A stretch of DNA of 64,000 nt from NCBI RefSeq assembly GCF_041021895.1, contig NZ_CP157428.1, positions 2,790,001-2,854,000 on the forward strand, given 5' to 3'. Both the position numbers and the translations under genes were made by a program. The notes under the pieces are model-generated. The model worked only from the letters and a program-made list of their open reading frames with translations, was not told the origin of the DNA and made no database searches. The DNA comes from Acinetobacter sp. XH1741 (GTDB lineage: Bacteria; Pseudomonadota; Gammaproteobacteria; Pseudomonadales; Moraxellaceae). Below, piece by piece: positions 9,216 through 17,804 of this stretch. Positions within the stretch are counted from its first letter, which is position 1; every line of letters starts with the position of its first letter.

Positions 9216-9507
9216 GAGCAATCTCCTCTAATGCTTGTTCCAGACGTAAGCGAACAACGCCAGGAGTTGCACCAAAGTCATGAATATCAATATTGACCGC
9301 TGGTGGTATTTGAGCAGTAAAAATCCGTTCAAAAAGATTGTGCCAACGTGCTGCACTGCCATCTACGGAGGTGACGACATGAATAGAAGTTTTTCCCTTT
9401 TCACCGGGTTCCATCAGAATTTCTAAATCACCCGAACCCACACACCCCACCAACGCTTTTTTTACAGGTGGTTCTGTGCCCACAAATTCAAAATGAAGTG
9501 TTTCCAT
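9208..9507 (-). CDS. mdcC: Malonate decarboxylase acyl carrier protein (delta subunit)
   Basis: MdcC carries the covalently bound prosthetic group on which malonyl and acetyl are exchanged. The 99-residue protein contains the attachment motif VGSGDLEIL, with the serine at residue 25, the position known to be modified in this family. The ATG at 9507 is 2 bases beyond the mdcB stop and is preceded by GAGGGA. It is smaller than and unrelated in sequence to fatty-acid ACPs. Confidence 0.93.
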   Translation of the reverse strand: METLHFEFVGTEPPVKKALVGCVGSGDLEILMEPGEKGKTSIHVVTSVDGSAARWHNLFERIFTAQIPPAVNIDIHDFGATPGVVRLRLEQALEEIAHD

Positions 9508-9509
9508 AA

Positions 9510-10394
9510 TCAAAATCCCTCTTTATTTTTTAAAGATGACTGCTGAGCACGATCTATAAACAATGTTGCTGCCAACAAATCTGCGGCACCACCAGCGGAG
9601 GCTTTCATCCGAAGTAGATCAATCTCTAAAAGATGCAAAGCGCGACGACCTTCTAAGCTTGAGCTACCGCCCAAATCCAGTACTTGCTGAGCACCTTGTT
9701 GCATACGCTTTAAACCAGATGTTCCAGAGCGATAAAGCACACAGGTATCGGTCAGATCAGTCATTATTGCAAGCAAGGCATCTAAGCGAGCGAACTCTTC
9801 TTTCATGGGTTTACTACGACTTTGGTAAAGCTGTTTTAAGCCAAAATTTACGATGGTTGGAAAGCCCAGTTGCGCCTGTTCTTTGGCACCTAAGATGCCT
9901 AATTTCTTTTGTACTTGCTGACCATGACTTAAAGCCTGCACAGGCACAAAGCGGTCTTCAAGCTGAGCAATCTGGCCTGCTAACTGGCATAGCTCAACAG
10001 CTGATAAATATTGTTGATTGCTACGTGCCAATGCCGCCGCCGTCACCATTAAACCTAATGCCCAAATTGCACCGCGATGTGTATTGACGCCATCTGTCGC
10101 CAACATCATGACTTTTTCACCTTGGCGACCAATTTCACCAATGTCTTCGCGTAAGGCCAAACAAACTTCACCATGGTGTATGGCTGCTTGAGCCATTTCT
10201 TCAAACATCGGGCGTAAACTTTTTGCAGAGCGCTCCATTAACTCCAAAGTCAGGTCATCATGTGCACCATTACCACGGCGATCTACCAAGGCTGGTTTGG
10301 GTGTCAGATTAACTTCATCAATTAAAGCCTCAACCGCCATATCTGCCAAAAGATGACTATCACTAAGTGTTTGATATTGAACTTGTGCCATCAT
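9510..10394 (-). CDS. mdcB: Triphosphoribosyl-dephospho-CoA synthase
   Basis: This CitG-family enzyme makes 2'-(5''-triphosphoribosyl)-3'-dephospho-CoA from ATP and dephospho-CoA, the precursor of the MdcC prosthetic group. Family signatures seen are EVNLTPKPALVDRRGNGAH near residue 30 and the ATDGVNTHRGAIWALG segment in the middle. The start ATG at 10394 overlaps the mdcA stop (TAATG), with AGGAG 7 bases upstream. Length is 294 residues. Confidence 0.93.
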   Translation of the reverse strand: MMAQVQYQTLSDSHLLADMAVEALIDEVNLTPKPALVDRRGNGAHDDLTLELMERSAKSLRPMFEEMAQAAIHHGEVCLALREDIGEIGRQGEKVMMLATDGVNTHRGAIWALGLMVTAAALARSNQQYLSAVELCQLAGQIAQLEDRFVPVQALSHGQQVQKKLGILGAKEQAQLGFPTIVNFGLKQLYQSRSKPMKEEFARLDALLAIMTDLTDTCVLYRSGTSGLKRMQQGAQQVLDLGGSSSLEGRRALHLLEIDLLRMKASAGGAADLLAATLFIDRAQQSSLKNKEGF

Positions 10395-12073
10395 TACCAA
10401 CTCCTAAATTTTGCAGGAGGTTGATATAGCCCATCGGACCATGTCACTAAGTCGGCAATATTTTTTGCAGCTAAAAGCTCACGTGTCGCATCAGTGCGGC
10501 GAATACCTAAATCTTCAGGGAATACCACTAGGCCTTCGCTTCTTAAACGTGCTGTGGTTTTAGGGTCCTGAGTTAAACCAATACTGGTCACGCCTGCCAC
10601 CGCAGCAATCATGGCTTGGCGCTCTTCTTGGCTGCTTGCTTTATATAGATAAGCAATGCCTTCTTCGGTAAGTAAATGGGTTACATCATCGCCATAAATC
10701 ATGATCGGTGCTAAAGGCAAACCTGCTGTTTTAGCAACATCAATCGCATCAAGGCGTTCTACAAAAGTTGGTTTGCCACCCTCTTGGAAAGTTTCCACCA
10801 TTTGAACAACCAGCTTTTTACCACGTGCCAAATAAGTTTCTGTTTCATTAGCACCTTGCAAACGCATATCAAGCCATGCTGGCGTATCGTGACGACGGCC
10901 ACGCGGATCATGCCCCATGTTTGGTGCACCACCAAAGCCCGCTAAACGCCCTTTGGTAACAGTTGAAGAATGCCCCATACCATCAATTTGCAAAGTCGCA
11001 CCAATAAATAGATCAACGGCGTATTGACCTGCGAGCTGACACATCATGCGGTTGGAACGTAAAGCGCCATCACGACCTGTAAAGAAAACATCAGGCCGAG
11101 CTGCAACATATTTTTCCATACCGAGTTCGGTACCAAAGCAATGCACGCTTTCAACCCAACCTGTTTCAATCGCTGGGATTAAGGTTGGATGCGGATTTAG
11201 TGTCCAGTTTCGGCAGATTTTTCCTTTTAACCCCAAAGACTCACCATAGGTCGGTAAAATCAGTTCAATTGCTGCCGTGTTAAAACCAATGCCATGATTT
11301 AAAGATTGCACATTATGCTTTTCATAAATTCCGCGAATTGCCATCATGGCCATAAGTACATGTACTGGCTTGATGTGTTTCGGGTCACGCGTAAATAACG
11401 GTTCGATATAAAAAGGCTGATCTGCAACTACCACATAATCCACCCACGAAGCAGGAATATCAACACGTGGTAAATCGGTTACGTCATCGACCAGTTCATT
11501 GACTTGAACAATCACAATACCATCACTAAAAGCGGCAGGTTCAATAAGTGCTGGAGAATCTTCGGTACTTGGACCTGTATAAATATTGCCTTGACGATCT
11601 GCCATAAAGCCCGCCGAAAGCACCACATTTGGAATGAGGTCAACCACCAAACGCGAATACAATTCAATATAGGTATGAATCGCACCAATCTCTAATCGTC
11701 CATCTTCAATTAACTGGCTAATACGTAAACTTTGTGGGCCAGCAAAAGAAAAATCGAGCTTACGCGCAATGCCTTTTTCAAACAGATCAAGATGTTCCGA
11801 ACGTCCAACGCTTGGCATGATCATATGTAAATCATGCAAAACATCTGGATTGGTTTGTGCCAAAGAGCGCGATAAGAAATCGGCCTGCTTTTGGTTATTT
11901 CCTTCGAGTACAACTCTGTCACCCGGAGTAATCAGGGTTTCTAAAACTTTAATAATGTCTTGAGTTGGAATGACCACACCATCGGTATATTGGTTTGCCA
12001 TCTCTAGTTTTAGTTGTTTGGCATGACGCCGCTTTGTCCATAACCGTTCTTTATTCTGAACTGAACCTTCCAT
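10394..12073 (-). CDS. mdcA: Malonate decarboxylase alpha subunit (acetyl-S-ACP:malonate ACP transferase)
   Basis: MdcA exchanges malonate for acetate on the carrier protein: acetyl-S-ACP plus malonate gives malonyl-S-ACP plus acetate. The 559-residue protein is of CoA-transferase type and matches the usual size. The N-terminal WTKRRHAK block and internal glycine-rich stretches such as GRLAGFGGAPNMGHDPRGR are typical. The start was placed at the ATG at 12073, with AGG 8 bases upstream; the frame remains open for another 23 codons without a better site. It is the first gene of the operon, preceded by a 403-base gap with operator-like repeats. Confidence 0.92.
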   Translation of the reverse strand: MEGSVQNKERLWTKRRHAKQLKLEMANQYTDGVVIPTQDIIKVLETLITPGDRVVLEGNNQKQADFLSRSLAQTNPDVLHDLHMIMPSVGRSEHLDLFEKGIARKLDFSFAGPQSLRISQLIEDGRLEIGAIHTYIELYSRLVVDLIPNVVLSAGFMADRQGNIYTGPSTEDSPALIEPAAFSDGIVIVQVNELVDDVTDLPRVDIPASWVDYVVVADQPFYIEPLFTRDPKHIKPVHVLMAMMAIRGIYEKHNVQSLNHGIGFNTAAIELILPTYGESLGLKGKICRNWTLNPHPTLIPAIETGWVESVHCFGTELGMEKYVAARPDVFFTGRDGALRSNRMMCQLAGQYAVDLFIGATLQIDGMGHSSTVTKGRLAGFGGAPNMGHDPRGRRHDTPAWLDMRLQGANETETYLARGKKLVVQMVETFQEGGKPTFVERLDAIDVAKTAGLPLAPIMIYGDDVTHLLTEEGIAYLYKASSQEERQAMIAAVAGVTSIGLTQDPKTTARLRSEGLVVFPEDLGIRRTDATRELLAAKNIADLVTWSDGLYQPPAKFRSW

Positions 12074-12156
12074 GTGTTTACCTATAGATCGCAGTTTTGT
12101 TCTGAATCTATAAAAACGCTTTATTGACTTTCGATCAATCAACCTACATCAGCAGT

Positions 12157-12175
12157 CATTAACTTCAGGTTAATG
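12157..12175. promoter_or_regulatory. Candidate LysR-type operator of the mdc operon
   Basis: Perfect inverted repeat CATTAAC-5-GTTAATG centred about 93 bases upstream of the mdcA start. Its core reads T-N11-A with dyad symmetry, the generic LysR-type box, so it is a natural candidate site for MdcR. Binding is inference. Confidence 0.45.
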
Positions 12176-12280
12176 ATTTATTTTAAGGTGGCTAAAAAGC
12201 ATGTGGGAGACTAGATACATTCAATATTCTGTATAAAGAAGCTTATTTATAAAAACCAGTTTCAATTGTTTTGTATCAAA

Positions 12281-12317
12281 CTATCAGATGATAGAATATT
12301 AAGTCTGATTAATCAGA
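12281..12317. promoter_or_regulatory. Two small palindromes in the mdcA/MFS gap
   Basis: CTATCA-GA-TGATAG at 12281-12294 and the perfect 14-base palindrome TCTGATTAATCAGA at 12304-12317 lie 10 bases apart. They are about 160-195 bases before the MFS start. They could be operator half-sites of an unknown regulator, but in AT-rich DNA such short palindromes can arise by chance. Confidence 0.25.
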
Positions 12318-12476
12318 TACAATTACTTGATAAGAAATAGTTTATGCCAAAGAAATATTGTTATATCTGCCATCAAGAACATCTCAACCTCTCCAAACTG
12401 CACTGTTGATACTTTCTTCCTATATAAAAATTCAACATCCAGACTCATCAATTAACACATAAAGTTAAAGGCTCTT

Positions 12477-13664
12477 ATGCTTCAAAATACTATGCATCGC
12501 CAAGTGCTCATTTTGGCGAGCTCCCAATCACTTTTTCAAACCGTGTCAGTTATAGTGATGACTATTGGCGGTTTGGCTGGGGGCAATATTGCAAATACCC
12601 CAACACTTGCAACCTTACCTATTGCATCTATGTTTTTGGGTACCGCTTTAATGATGTTTCCAGCTTCCATGCTTATGGCACATGTAGGGCGGCGTAAGGG
12701 TTTTTTATTCGGTGCTTTTTTAGGTGTAATCGGTGGTATTATTGCAGCAATTGGTATTTTTTATAGCTCACTCCTATTTCTTGCCTTGGGAACACTATGC
12801 GTTGGCGCATATCAATCCTTTGCTCAGTTCTATCGTTTTGCCGCCAGTGAAGTAGCAAGTGATGCGTTCCGTTCACGTGCTATTTCTTGGGTTATGGCAG
12901 GTGGAATTGTTGCAGCACTGATTGGCCCGACTTTGGCTCGCTTTGGTCGGCCGTTATTCCAGCATTTAGAATATATCGGTTCATTTTTAATTATTAGCAT
13001 CATCTCACTTGTCGCAATGGGCATCTTATCTAGCCTACATATTGCCGATACAGTTGAGCAAAAAACTGATTTTAGTGCTGGTCGCCCATGGCACCAGATT
13101 GTCTTTCAACCGACCTATTTAGTTGCTCTGTTTGGTGCAGTCACAGGCTACGGCATTATGATTTTAGGTATGACCGCAACTCCTATTGCCATGCGACATT
13201 CACAGCATGAACTTGGATCTATTACAACTGTCATTCAGCTTCATGTGCTTGGGATGTTCCTCCCTTCATTCTTTACTGGAAATTTGATTGCCCGATTCGG
13301 TGTACTTAAAATCATGTTTACGGGGCTTTTATTATTTGCCTGCTATATTGGATTTGCCCTGTCAGGTATCGAATTTGCCTCTTTTGCCATCTCTCTGATT
13401 TTATTAGGTGTGGGTTGGAACTTTTTATTTATTGGTAGCACGTCTTTACTTACCAGAACGTATACAGTTGCTGAAAAAGCCAAGGCGCAAGCTATTAATG
13501 ATATGACTGTTTTTGTTGTCGGCTTAATCTGTTCGTTTAGTGCAGGTGCTTTACTCAACCTATTTGGCTGGAAAGTAATGAATATGGCGTTAATCCCATG
13601 GTTAGTCATTGCCGCAGCTTCTCTTTTCTGGCTAAGCCAAAAAAGAGAAAAACAACTGGTTTAA
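12477..13664 (+). CDS. MFS transporter
   Basis: This is a 395-residue major facilitator in the inner membrane with about twelve hydrophobic helices. The MFS loop-2 type motif is seen as AHVGRRKGFLFGAFLG, and a second-half equivalent is ARFGVLKIMFTGLL. The substrate cannot be read from the sequence. It is transcribed away from the malonate operon and ends 8 bases before the convergent GNAT gene. An efflux role is a guess from the family. Confidence 0.85.
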   Translation: MLQNTMHRQVLILASSQSLFQTVSVIVMTIGGLAGGNIANTPTLATLPIASMFLGTALMMFPASMLMAHVGRRKGFLFGAFLGVIGGIIAAIGIFYSSLLFLALGTLCVGAYQSFAQFYRFAASEVASDAFRSRAISWVMAGGIVAALIGPTLARFGRPLFQHLEYIGSFLIISIISLVAMGILSSLHIADTVEQKTDFSAGRPWHQIVFQPTYLVALFGAVTGYGIMILGMTATPIAMRHSQHELGSITTVIQLHVLGMFLPSFFTGNLIARFGVLKIMFTGLLLFACYIGFALSGIEFASFAISLILLGVGWNFLFIGSTSLLTRTYTVAEKAKAQAINDMTVFVVGLICSFSAGALLNLFGWKVMNMALIPWLVIAAASLFWLSQKREKQLV

Positions 13665-13671
13665 ATATTTT

Positions 13672-14265
13672 TTAACGCGGTTTATTCAACATCCATTCCA
13701 GATTTTGGCGTACCGCAGGCCACTCATGTTTTAAAATGCTGTAAACATGGGTGTCCCGCAAAATATCATCTTTCACAATTTGATGGCTTCTGAGTACACC
13801 ATCAAGCTTTGCACCTAAACGTACAATTGCAGCTTGGCTTTGAACATTTAAAGAAGATGTACGCAACTCAATTGCAATACAGTTTAAAGTCTCAAATGCA
13901 TGAGCCAACAATAGCTTTTTACATTCAGTATTAACGGGGGTTCTCTGTGCAGACTTGCGATACCAAGTTGAGCCAATTTCTACACGGCGATGAGCTTCTT
14001 CAATATGCATGAGAGTCGTCATGCCCAACGCCCGCCCCGTTTTTCGGTCTTCAATATAAAATGGCAACATAGAACCAGCATGTTGCAAACCAAGACGTCT
14101 TTCAATTTCCGCAGTCATCTGTTCAGGTCTTGGGACACGGGTATACCAAAGATTATAAAGTTCCCCATCACAAACAGCCTCTTTGAGCGCTTCAGCTTGA
14201 GTTAAACTTAGTGGCTTTAAAATAACGTGTTCGCCAACCAACTCAACTGGTGTAGTCAAAGACAT
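13672..14265 (-). CDS. GNAT-family N-acetyltransferase (RimJ/RimL-like)
   Basis: This 197-residue cytoplasmic acetyl-CoA-dependent acetyltransferase resembles the RimJ/RimL group. Seen are the N-terminal LVGEHVILKPLSLTQAEAL strand/helix, the VEIGSTWYRKSAQRTPVNTECK stretch (family WY-x-x-xxQGT-like region), and the IELRTSSLNVQSQAAIVRLGAK segment characteristic of these enzymes. The substrate may be a small amine or a protein N-terminus and is not determinable. It lies 42 bases after the PaiB-like gene on the same strand, probably one operon. Confidence 0.83.
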   Translation of the reverse strand: MSLTTPVELVGEHVILKPLSLTQAEALKEAVCDGELYNLWYTRVPRPEQMTAEIERRLGLQHAGSMLPFYIEDRKTGRALGMTTLMHIEEAHRRVEIGSTWYRKSAQRTPVNTECKKLLLAHAFETLNCIAIELRTSSLNVQSQAAIVRLGAKLDGVLRSHQIVKDDILRDTHVYSILKHEWPAVRQNLEWMLNKPR

Positions 14266-14307
14266 CTTTATCTCCTCAATAAGTACTAAAGTTTTATATT
14301 TTCAAAA

Positions 14308-14943
14308 TTATTTATTTAACTCAGCCACACTATACATAGCATCTGCTATGGTTTGATGACCAGATTTCGATAGGCCATCTGCTGCGCCTAAAATGTCACG
14401 ACGTTCTTTGTTTTGCCCAAGTTTTGATTTGCCTTGCAGCTTGGTAATTTCAATTTCGATACCCACAATGGCTTTTAACATCGGTTCAAGATAGTCTTTT
14501 GGAGCATCTGACATTTTCCATGGTTCTGGTTGAGATGCCTCGTGGGTACGAGTTAAACGAGCCACCACACCACGGACGTAACGTTCATCATCTCGAATGG
14601 TTACTCTGCCATAAGCATGCACAACCCTATAGTTCCATGTCGGCACTTGTCTGTGCTGTTCATGTTTGGATGGGTACCAATTTGGTGAAATATAAGCATC
14701 GCCTGCTTGAAATACGACCAACACCTCATCTCCATTTTTAATGTCCTGCCAAACAGGGTTAATTCTAGACACATGTGCATGTAATACGCCGAACTCCCCT
14801 TCATTTGCCTGCAACTCAAATGGAAGATGGTTTGCATCTAAACCATTGCTTCCATGAGTAAAAAGCACAGCAAACGGATACTCTTGAATAAGAGCATGTA
14901 ATTCCTCTAATCGGTTTTCTGCAAAATCGTCGGGGATATACAT
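14308..14943 (-). CDS. PaiB-like FMN-binding split-barrel protein
   Basis: Members of the PaiB family are FMN-binding split-barrel proteins called negative transcriptional regulators, although many may be flavin enzymes. The 211-residue protein begins with the family start MYIPDDF and contains HGSNGLDANHLPFEL and the VPTWNYRVVHAYG motif. The ATG at 14943 was chosen over a GTG five codons upstream because it gives the canonical N-terminus. A MocR-type regulator is divergent, 115 bases away, and a GNAT enzyme follows. PaiA/PaiB pairs likewise combine an acetyltransferase with this protein. Confidence 0.87.
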   Translation of the reverse strand: MYIPDDFAENRLEELHALIQEYPFAVLFTHGSNGLDANHLPFELQANEGEFGVLHAHVSRINPVWQDIKNGDEVLVVFQAGDAYISPNWYPSKHEQHRQVPTWNYRVVHAYGRVTIRDDERYVRGVVARLTRTHEASQPEPWKMSDAPKDYLEPMLKAIVGIEIEITKLQGKSKLGQNKERRDILGAADGLSKSGHQTIADAMYSVAELNK

Positions 14944-15058
14944 GGCTAAAAACCTCACTGTAAATATCAGGGTTATTTATATTTTGTGTTGTAAATTTTC
15001 TGGTTTATGTGGATTATTAAAAAGAACCACTTTGTGTTTTTTTAAGTAGACCAGAATT

Positions 15059-16552
15059 ATGGCAAGAATGGCAAAAGTTGTTGAACTTCCGTCTATTGCA
15101 AAGATTGATAAAAGCCAAGGAAAGATTAGTGCTCAATTGACTCAAGCCTTACGCGAAGCCGTACAAAATGGCGATTTGCAGTCAGGAGATCCCTTGCCAT
15201 CTTCTCGAGAACTGGCCCAAACACTTGGAGTTGCACGCGGAACCATTATTGACGCTTATGATCAGCTTTTGGCCGAAGGTGTTTTTGACTCTCAAGCACG
15301 GACTGGAACTTATGTATCTCATGCTTTAGTTAAACCGAGTCCTAAACAAAGCACCAAAAAAGATTCTGACATTCCTCCCGCTATATCTTTGACCAAATCT
15401 GCACGTTCTTATGCCAAAGTGCTCGAAGAATTTAAACCGCTTCCTCATGTTCCATTTGCCGTATCTGTACCCGTTGGGCGAGCCAAACCAAGTGATGTGT
15501 GGCGTAAGTTTGGCAATAAATTTAGATCTCGAGGAGCCGGTTCTCCTTCAGGCTATGGAGAACCTCAAGGTGTGTTGTCACTGAGAGTTGCTATAGCAGA
15601 CTATGTACGCCGATCACGCTCTGTACACTGTGAACCTGATCAAATTGTGATTACCCCCGGAATTCAACAAGCACTTTATATTTGCAGCCAGATTTTATTT
15701 GAAGCAAAAGATGAAGTCTGGATTGAAGATCCGGCTTATCGAGGGACCACAGCGATTTTTGAACATGCTGTACAAAACATTCGTATGGTTCGTGTTCCTG
15801 TCGATGAAGAAGGTATTGAGGTTGAAGCTGGTATTAAACTTTCTAAACATGCCCGTGCGGCTTTTGTAACACCATCCCACCAATATCCACTCGGCATGCC
15901 GATGAGTCTAGCAAGACGCACAAGTTTATTGGCTTGGGCAAAACAGCAAAATGCATGGATCATTGAAGATGATTATGACAGTGAACTTCGTTATAACGGC
16001 CAGCCCTTCCCATCTTTACAAGGTATGGCACCGGATCAAGTGATTTATCTCGGTACGTTTAGCAAAGTCTTATTCCCGTCACTAAGACTGGGTTATGCCG
16101 TATTGCCTAAAGAACTCGTAGCACCGTTTTGTGGGCTTAGAGTCTTAATTGATCGGCACCCACCCGCTGCCGATCAGCACGTTTTGGCTGCTTTTATTCA
16201 AGAGGGTTATTTAGAACGACATATTCGACGTATTCGAAATGTTTACGCCGAAGTCCGAGAACACATTATTGATTTAATTGAAAAATACATCCCTCAAGAG
16301 CTGGCTTGGTTACAGCCGGGTGATCAAGGCATGCACATGGTATTATGGCTTGCGCCTCAGATAAATGACATTGAAGTTGCAAGCACTGCAATCAATGCAG
16401 GTATTGCAATTAAAGCCATTTCACCTACATTTTCAAAAGAACGACAACGTTCGGGTTTAATTGTTGGGTTAAGCGATTTTGAACCCGAACTTCTGCAACA
16501 AGCTATAAAAAAGCTATCAATAATTATTCAACAACACGCCAAGTCAATATAG
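15059..16552 (+). CDS. MocR-type transcription regulator (PdxR-like)
   Basis: This 497-residue regulator has a GntR winged helix at about residues 20-90 (SGDPLPSSRELAQTLGVARGTIIDAYDQLLAEG), a linker, and an aminotransferase-like domain. The probable PLP lysine is in YLGTFSKVLFPSLRLGY. The YGEPQG and IIEDDYDSE motifs are typical of the group. It is divergent from the PaiB-like gene, which with its GNAT neighbour is the likely target. Which ligand it senses is unknown. Confidence 0.86.
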   Translation: MARMAKVVELPSIAKIDKSQGKISAQLTQALREAVQNGDLQSGDPLPSSRELAQTLGVARGTIIDAYDQLLAEGVFDSQARTGTYVSHALVKPSPKQSTKKDSDIPPAISLTKSARSYAKVLEEFKPLPHVPFAVSVPVGRAKPSDVWRKFGNKFRSRGAGSPSGYGEPQGVLSLRVAIADYVRRSRSVHCEPDQIVITPGIQQALYICSQILFEAKDEVWIEDPAYRGTTAIFEHAVQNIRMVRVPVDEEGIEVEAGIKLSKHARAAFVTPSHQYPLGMPMSLARRTSLLAWAKQQNAWIIEDDYDSELRYNGQPFPSLQGMAPDQVIYLGTFSKVLFPSLRLGYAVLPKELVAPFCGLRVLIDRHPPAADQHVLAAFIQEGYLERHIRRIRNVYAEVREHIIDLIEKYIPQELAWLQPGDQGMHMVLWLAPQINDIEVASTAINAGIAIKAISPTFSKERQRSGLIVGLSDFEPELLQQAIKKLSIIIQQHAKSI

Positions 16553-16559
16553 GCAAAAC

Positions 16560-17249
16560 TTACAACAGCAACCATAAATGAATGGCAAATGGTCCAACAA
16601 GAACCATTAAAATACCGGCAATAACCATGGTTAAACTGGCAATCACACCTTCTTCGCTATTGCGTTGTTGGGCTCTGACTGTACCAAAACCATGGGCTGC
16701 ATTGCCAAAGGCTGCCCCATTTGCCACATTAGAACGGATTTTAGTAATCGCTAAAATCGCATCGCCACAAATCATACCGACCAAACCCGTAATGACAGTA
16801 AATAGAGAAACCAATGCTGCCGACCCGTGAATATCTTCAGCTAAAATCATGGCAAACGGCGTGGAAATAGAACGAGCCATTAAACTATTGGTGACTTCAG
16901 GACTAAAATGGAACCACTGCGCCATTTCATAGGCAGACATCACGCCCACACTCATACCCACAATAATCGCAATCGAAAGAACCCCGAGATTTTTACGAAT
17001 CGTTTCCCGATAGCGATAAATTGGTACAGCGAAAGCAACCGTTGCAGGACCTAACAAATTCACAATCCACTGGGTATCTTCTGCATAGGTTTGGTATGAA
17101 ATTCCAAAAATCGTCATCAAAATAATGGTGAGTACCGGCACACTAATCGCAGGTGATAGCCAAAGTTTTGGATTTTTCTGATAGATCCGCTTTGCCACAA
17201 CATAAGCTGCCAAAGTCCAGATGAGACAAAGGATTGACCAAATATTCAT
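16560..17249 (-). CDS. LrgB/CidB-family membrane protein
   Basis: This 229-residue polytopic membrane protein is of the LrgB family, partners of holin-like LrgA/CidA proteins. In other bacteria they affect murein hydrolase export, and transport of small acids has also been reported. Signatures seen are LLGPATVAFAVPIYR, ARSISTPFAMILAE and GNAAHGFGTVRA near the C-terminus. It starts 13 bases after the LrgA-like gene, so the two form an operon, with a LysR regulator divergent. Confidence 0.88.
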   Translation of the reverse strand: MNIWSILCLIWTLAAYVVAKRIYQKNPKLWLSPAISVPVLTIILMTIFGISYQTYAEDTQWIVNLLGPATVAFAVPIYRYRETIRKNLGVLSIAIIVGMSVGVMSAYEMAQWFHFSPEVTNSLMARSISTPFAMILAEDIHGSAALVSLFTVITGLVGMICGDAILAITKIRSNVANGAAFGNAAHGFGTVRAQQRNSEEGVIASLTMVIAGILMVLVGPFAIHLWLLL

Positions 17250-17262
17250 GTCGTTTTGCTCT

Positions 17263-17694
17263 TTAGATATGCTTATGTTGAAGGCGTTTTCGAGCCTCTA
17301 AATAAGCTTTCAAACGATTGTAATAGTGAATGGTCAGACACGTACTGAGCATGACCGAAATGGTCCCTACTGCAATGCTCAAAACAATTTGCCAGCCTTC
17401 GGTCATGAACAAGGTTTTATACTGAACTACAGCAACTACAACAGGCACGAAAAACAGCAACAGCTCACCTAAAACTACAGTTGCTCCCATTGCCACCTGA
17501 TCCATTTTGATAATTTTAAAAAACAGGCATAAAAGCAATAAAAACATACCTAAAATACCTGCCGAGACAGGCACGCCGAGTTTTTGATGTAAGAGATATC
17601 CGACCCACCAAAATCCAGCCAAAATCAAAATTTGTTTAACTAACACGAATAGTGAAGGTTGTGTGGGTGTTCCAGAAGCAGATTCAGTACTCAT
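17263..17694 (-). CDS. LrgA/CidA-family holin-like membrane protein
   Basis: This 143-residue protein has four predicted helices and the family features GFWWVGYLLHQKLGVPVSAGILGMFLLL and LLFFVPVVVAVV. The small LrgA/CidA proteins are holin-like and act with LrgB/CidB. It is the first gene of a two-gene operon, 110 bases from the divergent LysR-type gene, the arrangement known for cidR-cidAB. A function in programmed lysis or in pyruvate/acetate handling cannot be separated from the sequence. Confidence 0.88.
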   Translation of the reverse strand: MSTESASGTPTQPSLFVLVKQILILAGFWWVGYLLHQKLGVPVSAGILGMFLLLLCLFFKIIKMDQVAMGATVVLGELLLFFVPVVVAVVQYKTLFMTEGWQIVLSIAVGTISVMLSTCLTIHYYNRLKAYLEARKRLQHKHI

Positions 17695-17771
17695 TTTGCG
17701 AAATTAAATGGTTAACTACACCATTATGCTAGCTTGGTTAAAGCTGCTAAATATGAATTATTCATGTTAAT

Positions 17772-17792
17772 ATTATTCCAAAATGGAATAAT
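17772..17792. promoter_or_regulatory. LysR-type palindrome between lrgA-like gene and its regulator
   Basis: Perfect inverted repeat ATTATTCCA-AAA-TGGAATAAT, with a T-N11-A core, ends 12 bases before the LysR gene start. It is well placed for autorepression and for control of the divergent LrgAB-like operon. Binding is inferred. Confidence 0.5.
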
Positions 17793-17804
17793 TTATTCTT
17801 TATT

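Larger units (their letters stand above)
12074..12476. other. Intergenic control region between mdcA and a divergent MFS gene
   Basis: No coding frame of note lies in this 403-base AT-rich stretch. It must hold the promoter of the nine-gene malonate operon (leftward) and that of the MFS gene (rightward). It contains three separate inverted repeats, listed individually. Confidence 0.6.

Noticed and set aside
12074..12142. Extension of mdcA to 12142
   Set aside because: The added 23 residues are basic and unlike the family, and only the ATG at 12073 has a ribosome site.
12343..12408. Short frame starting MPKKYCYICHQEH in the mdcA/MFS gap
   Set aside because: Only 21 codons, no ribosome site, and no sign of conservation; a chance frame in control DNA.
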